Of a stretch of DNA of 10,695 bases, positions 6,576 through 10,695 are shown one piece after another. A program made the translations under genes and the position numbers. This stretch comes from CAYGZA01 sp964354135 (GTDB lineage: Bacteria; Planctomycetota; Planctomycetia; Pirellulales; Thermoguttaceae): NCBI GenBank assembly GCA_964354135.1, contig CAYGZA010000239.1, forward strand, positions 1 to 10,695, in the 5' to 3' direction. Numbering within the stretch: position 1 is the stretch's first letter; every line of letters begins with the position of its first letter. Under the pieces are notes generated by a model. It ran no database searches. It had not been told where the DNA came from and saw only the letters and a list, made by a program, of their open reading frames with translations.

Positions 6576-7076
6576 ATGGACAAGTTCGTACAACAACGTC
6601 ATAAGGCCCCCGCACCGCTTCAGCGGGTCCGGGAACTGGTGATCGCCTGCCCGCCCATGAGGAGCAACGTGAACCTGTCGCGAATCGTCCGTGCGGCGGG
6701 TTGCTGCGGAGTGCGGCGGGTGATCTGCTCCGGCAGCGCCAAAATCCTTCCCGAAATCGCCCGCGACGTCGGCGATTCCCTCCTAATCGAAACCCATCGC
6801 ACCCTTCCGCCCGTGCTCCGCAAACTCCGCACGGAAGGGTTCCGATTGGTCGGCCTGGAGCAGACGAGCAACTCGCAGCCGCTTCCCGGCTTCGCCTTCG
6901 AGCGAAAGACCGTTCTGGTGATTGGGAACGAGCGGGTGGGCGTCGAGGATGAGGTTCTCCGGCTGTTGAACCACGTCGTGGAGATTCCGGTGTACGGTCT
7001 GCCGTACGCCCATAACGTGGCCACGGCCGCCGCGATCGCAATGTACGAATACTGCCGCCAGTACCCCCACGGATGA
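6576..7076 (+). CDS. SpoU/TrmH-family RNA 2'-O-methyltransferase
   Basis: This is a SPOUT-superfamily enzyme using S-adenosylmethionine to methylate a ribose 2'-OH in tRNA or rRNA. At 166 residues it is a minimal single-domain member, without the N-terminal substrate-binding extension of RlmB or TsnR. Motif 1 is NVNLSRIVRAAGCCGV (31-46) with conserved Arg39. Motif 2 is VLVIGNERVGVEDEVL (113-128). Motif 3 is EIPVYGLPYAHNVATAAA (136-153), which forms the deep trefoil knot; it has AHNVA where many members have SLNVA. The substrate cannot be assigned: TrmH (tRNA G18) and TrmL-like roles are both possible. The frame is open further upstream, but those residues overlap rdgB and are not SpoU-like, so the ATG at 6576 is used. 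There is no Shine-Dalgarno sequence. It is the last gene of the plus-strand cluster, followed by a strong inverted repeat. Confidence 0.9.
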   Translation: MDKFVQQRHKAPAPLQRVRELVIACPPMRSNVNLSRIVRAAGCCGVRRVICSGSAKILPEIARDVGDSLLIETHRTLPPVLRKLRTEGFRLVGLEQTSNSQPLPGFAFERKTVLVIGNERVGVEDEVLRLLNHVVEIPVYGLPYAHNVATAAAIAMYEYCRQYPHG

Positions 7077-7091
7077 CAAAAACGAGAAGAC

Positions 7092-7156
7092 GGGCCATCA
7101 CCGATGATGCGGGGAGTCCCGCGCCCGATATCGGTGAGGCCCCTTTCTCCCTCCCC
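7092..7156 (+). terminator. Branched inverted repeat with pyrimidine tract after the methyltransferase gene
   Basis: GGGCC (7092-7096) pairs with GGCCC (7138-7142), and TCACCGAT (7098-7105) with ATCGGTGA (7130-7137). A single bulged A at 7097 gives 13 bp in all. Inside lies a second 5-bp hairpin, GCGGG (7109-7113) with CCCGC (7118-7122). An uninterrupted 17-nt pyrimidine run (7140-7156, with TTT at 7144-7146) overlaps and follows the stem. It starts 15 nt after the methyltransferase stop, the right place for an operon terminator. The 3' tract is more C than T, so it is not a textbook intrinsic terminator. Confidence 0.45.
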
Positions 7157-7175
7157 ATGCGATTGCCGCATAATG

Positions 7176-7209
7176 CCCAAGCCCACGGGTCGCAGCCCGT
7201 GGGCTTGGG
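7176..7209. repeat. Perfect 14-bp palindrome in the convergent gap
   Basis: CCCAAGCCCACGGG (7176-7189) is exactly complementary to CCCGTGGGCTTGGG (7196-7209), with a TCGCAG loop. Neither side has a T-run. It lies between two convergent genes, 24 nt beyond the stop codon of the large minus-strand gene. It may end or stabilise transcripts from both sides, or be a copy of a dispersed palindromic repeat. The 9-mer TGTGGGAAC just after it (7212-7220) also occurs in REP-like palindrome 1 (4553-4561). Confidence 0.65.
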
Positions 7210-7232
7210 ACTGTGGGAACACGCGTCGGCGG

Positions 7233-9650
7233 CTACTTCTCCGCCGGGGCGTCGATGTCGCGGACCTCGACGAGCGAATGCTGCACCAATACCCCGTCCT
7301 CGACGTAGCTTACCGCGGTGATCGTGCGGAAAGTCTTGAGCGCGTTGAGCACGGTGTGGACCTGGTCCATCACGGTGGGCGTGGGGCCCCTCCTCAGCTC
7401 GCTCTTCTTGGCGACGGCCTTGACGGCGGGCTGCTTCATCCCGCCTTTCTTGGCGGCGACCTTCTTGGCCTCAAGCTTCGTCACGTCGGCCTTCGCGACG
7501 CCGGCCTTTTTCGCCTCAGGCTTCTTGCCCGCCGGCTTCTTCTCCTTGGGCCCTTCCGCCGACCCGAGGAACTCGACGATTTCGGGATTCTGCCGGACGG
7601 CTTCCCTCACGCCCAGCTCGATCCACGGCGTGGCGGCGTCGACCAGTCCGGCCCAGTCGAACAAGCCGGCGGAGAGGAGCGGCCGACTCGTGTCGCCCAG
7701 CACCCCGCCGACGCTCAGCGGAGTCGCGGTCAGGAGCCGCTCCGCGTGCCGGTTCGACGCGGCAACCACCGCGAGCTTGTCGGACAGGCCGAAGTTGAGC
7801 GCGATCTGGCCGTCGAGCCCCCACTCGTCCGGCGCCGCATAGTAGTAGAGCGTGCCGGCCGAGGTCTGTGTGCTCTGCGGCTTGGGGATCTTGAGGTCCG
7901 GGATGTCGGCGCCCGGGGGGGCCAGCTTGCGGACCGCGTCGACCGCGTCGTTGAAGATCTCCCGGTAGTCGCCCATGGCGCTGGCCAGGAGCTTCGAGTC
8001 CTTGATGCCTAACACCATGGCCGGCTCGATCATCGGCATGGGCTTTTCCGTGGCCGGCAGGGCCTTGAGGAACTGGCGGCTCTTGAGCCGGGCATCGAGC
8101 ACGAAGGCCCCCTCTCCTGCGGCCGTCGCCGGGATGAGCTTCTTGCGGGTCGTCTCGTCGAGCCGCGCCAAGAGCGGCCGGAACAACTCGGTCGCCTTCT
8201 TGTAGACCTCGCGGGCATCGGAGTCCATTTGCGGCACGGCGTAGGTCTCGGCGTAGCGGTGCCCCATCTTGAGCAGCTTGACGAGGAACTCGTAGCCTTG
8301 CAGATCTTCCTTGACGCTTCCGCTGGCCCCGGCGGCCAGCGCGAGGATCGGCCGCCCGCCCAAGTGCTTGAGGATTTCCAGCGGCTGGGCGTTCTGGGCG
8401 AAGGGCGTCTCGCCCCAGTGGTACGCGTAACTTTCGACGCCCCGGTCGGTGAGCAGACTCACCGAAACAATCGCTCCCGCCTTCTGGGTGAAACCCTTCA
8501 GGTCCTTGGCCAATTCCTGGGCGTCCTTGTGGATCTGGGTCTTGAGGTCCTCACTCAGGTTCGCCTGCTTGACGAGCGCATCGACCGCCCCGGCCAAGTC
8601 GTCGACATCGCGGCCTGTGAATGCCAGGCGCTCGGCGACGGCCTTGCTGACGTAGCCCACACTCGCAATCCGCGCGTCGGCGAATCTCTCCAGCTTCTTC
8701 ATTTCCTCGAGCTCGATCAGCCGCTTGCCCTGGCCGAGCTTCGCCAGGCAATCCGTGGACGGGCCGATGGCCAACAGCACGTAGTCCTTGCGCAGCCCGA
8801 GCGCGGCGACGAAGGTGGTCTTCTTGATCTTCTCGACGACCTTGTAGAAGTCCCCCTCCTCGACTCCCAGTTGCCCCCGGATCATGTCCAAGGGGATCGT
8901 GTCCCAGGGGATCATCCCGCCGTTGACGCTGAAAGTGAGGTAGTCGCTCTGGCCGACCTTCTGCGACTTCACGAGAGAGCCGATTTGCGGGGTGGCCATG
9001 GACGCGAAGTTGATCATCGCACTGAGCTTGCCGAGCTGCTCCACGGCCAGGTCGCGGTTCTTTACCCGGAACCCGACGATGACGTTCGGCACCTTCAGCA
9101 ACTCGATGTTCTCGGCCAGAGCTGCGAATACCGTCGTGGCTTGGACGCGGTTCATCTCGCTCGGCGTGTGCTTGCCGCTGACCAGGGCGGTCACCTGCCC
9201 CATGGATCGCGCGCCGTTGAGCGCCTGGAAGAGTTCCGCGACGTCGATGGCGGCCGGATCGGCGTAGACGAACACTTCGTTGGCAAACATGTCCCCGAGA
9301 AATGCCAGGCCCTTCCGGACCTCGGGGTTGTCCATGAATGCCTTGGCCATGGCGCCCTGCGGGCTGCCCTTGGCGGCCTCGTCGAGGGACCCGAGGGCCT
9401 TTTGCACGGCCGGAAGGGCCTTGAGACTGGCCCAGGCCCGGCTCTTGGCGACGATCTGGACCTGCTCGCCCAGCCGGAGCGACGAGCTGTAGAACGCGGC
9501 GTCGGCGGGAAGCCATTGCAGTGAGGTGTCGAGCTTGTCCAGAGGGCCGGCGGAAGCAAGCGGCGCGGCCCAGCCGGCAGCCAACAGGGCCGCCATCGCG
9601 GCCACCGTGAGGCCCCACCGCCGTCGGTGGAAGAGGTGAAGATTGCCCAT
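7233..9650 (-). CDS. Large secreted protein of unknown function with Lys/Ala-rich linker
   Basis: The protein has 805 residues. A clear Sec signal peptide is present: basic HRRRW (8-12), a hydrophobic core (13-30) and ASA (32-34) before Gly35. The mature start LQWLPADAAFYSSSLRLGEQ (44-63) and repeated strand-helix units resemble DUF3352-like extracellular proteins common in planctomycetes; this is a pattern impression only. Two segments look duplicated: DYVLLAIGPSTDCLAKL (289-305) and DKLAVVAASNRHAERLL (624-640), both followed by an ASVGYVSK/SAGLFDWA-type strand. Residues 699-754 are a basic linker with 17 lysines in 56 residues, resembling histone H1 tails. It is followed by a final 51-residue segment that looks folded (VMDQVHTVLNALKTFRTI). 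No catalytic motif or C-terminal anchor was seen. The ATG at 9648-9650 is chosen because AAGGAG lies 7 nt upstream and the signal peptide starts there. The gene is convergent with the methyltransferase gene. Confidence 0.85.
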   Translation of the reverse strand: MGNLHLFHRRRWGLTVAAMAALLAAGWAAPLASAGPLDKLDTSLQWLPADAAFYSSSLRLGEQVQIVAKSRAWASLKALPAVQKALGSLDEAAKGSPQGAMAKAFMDNPEVRKGLAFLGDMFANEVFVYADPAAIDVAELFQALNGARSMGQVTALVSGKHTPSEMNRVQATTVFAALAENIELLKVPNVIVGFRVKNRDLAVEQLGKLSAMINFASMATPQIGSLVKSQKVGQSDYLTFSVNGGMIPWDTIPLDMIRGQLGVEEGDFYKVVEKIKKTTFVAALGLRKDYVLLAIGPSTDCLAKLGQGKRLIELEEMKKLERFADARIASVGYVSKAVAERLAFTGRDVDDLAGAVDALVKQANLSEDLKTQIHKDAQELAKDLKGFTQKAGAIVSVSLLTDRGVESYAYHWGETPFAQNAQPLEILKHLGGRPILALAAGASGSVKEDLQGYEFLVKLLKMGHRYAETYAVPQMDSDAREVYKKATELFRPLLARLDETTRKKLIPATAAGEGAFVLDARLKSRQFLKALPATEKPMPMIEPAMVLGIKDSKLLASAMGDYREIFNDAVDAVRKLAPPGADIPDLKIPKPQSTQTSAGTLYYYAAPDEWGLDGQIALNFGLSDKLAVVAASNRHAERLLTATPLSVGGVLGDTSRPLLSAGLFDWAGLVDAATPWIELGVREAVRQNPEIVEFLGSAEGPKEKKPAGKKPEAKKAGVAKADVTKLEAKKVAAKKGGMKQPAVKAVAKKSELRRGPTPTVMDQVHTVLNALKTFRTITAVSYVEDGVLVQHSLVEVRDIDAPAEK

Positions 9651-9934
9651 AGCGTGACTCCTTGTTCCAGACCTGTAACGAAAACAGACCATCTCAGAAG
9701 GGAATTCGCCGGTCGGCCCGGCATCTTGGCGTCGGTGTGAAAGAGGGCCCCAACGGGGGTGATTTCGACCCCCTTGCGAGTCCCCAAAGGTCTACGCCCG
9801 CGCGTGATCGCCAAGGGACGTCGGACAGACCGTCCGCCCTCCCGGAATCACGCAAGGCTATCTTACTACCGGCAATCAGGGGCACTGTAACCCCCATGAT
9901 TTCAATGGCTGTTCCCCGCCAAGGCAGGGGCCGG
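9651..9934. other. Gene-free gap upstream of the large secreted protein
   Basis: No gene is supported here; open frames are Pro/Arg/Gly-rich and unrecognisable. It holds the strong ribosome binding site of the downstream minus-strand gene and a 6-bp hairpin GGGGGT (9755-9760) with ACCCCC (9768-9773). A 7-bp bulged hairpin (9914-9930) lies just after the oxidoreductase stop, with no T-run. A TAAGAT box on the minus strand (9862-9867) has TTACAG upstream at 19-nt spacing, which is too long to call a promoter. The length suggests that the large protein has its own promoter rather than read-through from the oxidoreductase gene. Confidence 0.5.
9658..9663 (-). promoter_or_regulatory. Ribosome binding site that fixes the start of the large secreted protein
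   Basis: On the minus strand AAGGAG lies 7 nt before the ATG at 9648-9650. It selects this start over an in-frame start 14 codons further upstream, whose extra residues would precede the basic region of the signal peptide. Confidence 0.75.
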
Positions 9935-10695
9935 CTACACCTGCTCGCGGACCACGAATGGCTCGCGGTAATCGCGGGTGAGGAGCTTGTCTGCCTCGTC
10001 GCTGCCGACGAACTTCTCGGTCTTCGGGTCGAAGGTCAGCTTCGGGCCAAGCTGGTAGGTGGCCTTCGACAGGTCCATGCCCAGGGTCCCCTTGAGCTGG
10101 TCTTCGATGGCCTTGATGCTGACGTCGATGTGGTCGCTCTTGCCCATCGCGTCGTACTCCTGGCCGAAGGGCACTTGCTTGCCCAAGCGGTAGGAGATGT
10201 TGCCGAGGTGGCAGAGCATCGCCGAGAGATGGCCCTCGCCGATGTCGGCGTTGAGGTCCTCGACCTTGCGGCTCCGCACGGCATTGATGAAGTTCTCGTA
10301 GTGGTCGCCCGGCTTGATCGAAATGTCTACCTTGACCAGGTCTTCTCCGGCGTCCTTCCCCTTGGGATAGAACCTGCCGCCCTTGATCGTTCCCTCCTCC
10401 AGGTAAAACTCGTTATCGACGTGCTGGGCGAACTCGCCGCCGGCGGGGCCCTTCTTCCCGTTCAGCCCGCGGATCTCGTAGACCAAGAGCGTGCCGCCGA
10501 TGTCGAAGACGGTCAACTGCTGGTTGGGCGTTTGGCCCTGGTCCTTGAAATCGGGCTCATCGACGAAGCGGCCGCCCATCGAAATGACGCTAAACGGCTG
10601 CGTCAGCTCGCCGATCGACCACCGGGCGATGTCCATCTGGTGGACGCCCTGGTTGCCGATCTCGCCGTTGCCGAAGTCCCAGAACCAGTGCCAGT
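9935..10695 (-). CDS. Gfo/Idh/MocA-family oxidoreductase, C-terminal part (cut by window edge)
   Basis: The last 252 residues are visible; the gene runs off the right edge, so the NAD(P)-binding Rossmann domain and any Tat signal are missing. The visible start reads WHWFWDFGNGEIGNQGVHQMDIARW. The GN-x-G-x-H-x-x-D pattern in it is the hallmark of the family's C-terminal alpha/beta domain, with the catalytic-site His and Asp. SMGGRF follows, then the beta-sheet region (LTVFDIGGTLLVYEIRG) that forms the dimer face, then FINAVRSRKVEDLNADIGEGHLSAMLCHLGNISYRLG, the usual C-terminal helical segment. Family members oxidise or reduce sugars, inositols or related polyols with NAD(P). Planctomycetes carry many copies, often exported, near sulfatases or other sugar-catabolic genes. 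The substrate is unknown. An internal ATG at 10636 is not the start, because the family signature continues upstream of it to the edge. No terminator with a T-run follows the stop. Confidence 0.9.
   Translation of the reverse strand, partial: WHWFWDFGNGEIGNQGVHQMDIARWSIGELTQPFSVISMGGRFVDEPDFKDQGQTPNQQLTVFDIGGTLLVYEIRGLNGKKGPAGGEFAQHVDNEFYLEEGTIKGGRFYPKGKDAGEDLVKVDISIKPGDHYENFINAVRSRKVEDLNADIGEGHLSAMLCHLGNISYRLGKQVPFGQEYDAMGKSDHIDVSIKAIEDQLKGTLGMDLSKATYQLGPKLTFDPKTEKFVGSDEADKLLTRDYREPFVVREQV

Noticed and set aside
7073..7321. Small plus-strand gene spanning the convergent gap
   Set aside because: It runs through two strong inverted repeats and into the antisense of the large gene, with no ribosome binding site or recognisable protein.
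8229..9524. Long plus-strand open frame opposite the large secreted protein (431 codons)
   Set aside because: The minus-strand gene has a signal peptide, a strong ribosome binding site and sensible protein composition. The opposite frame is a compositional shadow.
9755..9773. GGGGGT/ACCCCC hairpin as a riboswitch or attenuator of the large secreted gene
   Set aside because: Only 6 bp, without any recognisable riboswitch core or partner structure. Such pairs are common by chance in GC-rich DNA.
9914..9930. Hairpin after the oxidoreductase stop as an intrinsic terminator
   Set aside because: The stem is short with a bulge and a tight loop, and no T-run follows on the minus strand.
10634..10636. 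ATG as the true start of the oxidoreductase
   Set aside because: The frame continues without a stop to the window edge, and the upstream residues carry the family's conserved tryptophan-rich GN-x-G signature.

Overview
This window is a high-GC bacterial chromosome segment, most likely from a planctomycete of the Pirellulales type. That placement is inferred from three things. One is a Gfo/Idh/MocA oxidoreductase with the tryptophan-rich NGEIGNQG...HQMD signature common in planctomycetes. Another is a pair of long secreted proteins of planctomycete character. The third is a mix of genes with and without Shine-Dalgarno sequences. Nine protein genes are supported, one of them cut by the right edge. 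No rRNA, tRNA, CRISPR array, transposase or phage gene was seen.

Layout, left to right. (1) 1-398: a perfect 10-bp hairpin, then a small DUF2442 gene on +. (2) 399-3070, minus strand: an M20-family metallopeptidase followed by seryl-tRNA synthetase (serS). Their 32-nt gap carries three tandem copies of a heptamer. (3) 3071-3188: a short divergent promoter region. (4) 3189-7076, plus strand: mtaB (tRNA methylthiotransferase), a 294-nt gap with two REP-like palindromes, then a compact cluster of a secreted SPOR-like protein, rdgB (house-cleaning nucleotide pyrophosphatase) and a SpoU/TrmH-type RNA methyltransferase. (5) 7077-7232: a convergent gap holding two strong inverted repeats. (6) 7233-9650, minus strand: an 805-residue secreted protein of unknown function with a histone-H1-like Lys/Ala-rich linker near its C-terminus. 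(7) 9651-9934: a gap with no gene. (8) 9935-10695, minus strand: the C-terminal part of a Gfo/Idh/MocA oxidoreductase.

Most of the functional content is translation and nucleotide housekeeping: serS charges tRNA-Ser, mtaB thiomethylates tRNA position 37, the SpoU protein methylates an RNA, and rdgB removes deaminated purine nucleotides. The two secreted proteins have no assigned role. I see no defence system, secretion machine or biosynthetic cluster, and no convincing new multi-gene system. The parts most worth a second look are the palindromic repeats between genes, the two-module SPOR-like protein, the basic linker in the large exported protein, and the heptamer array in the serS leader.
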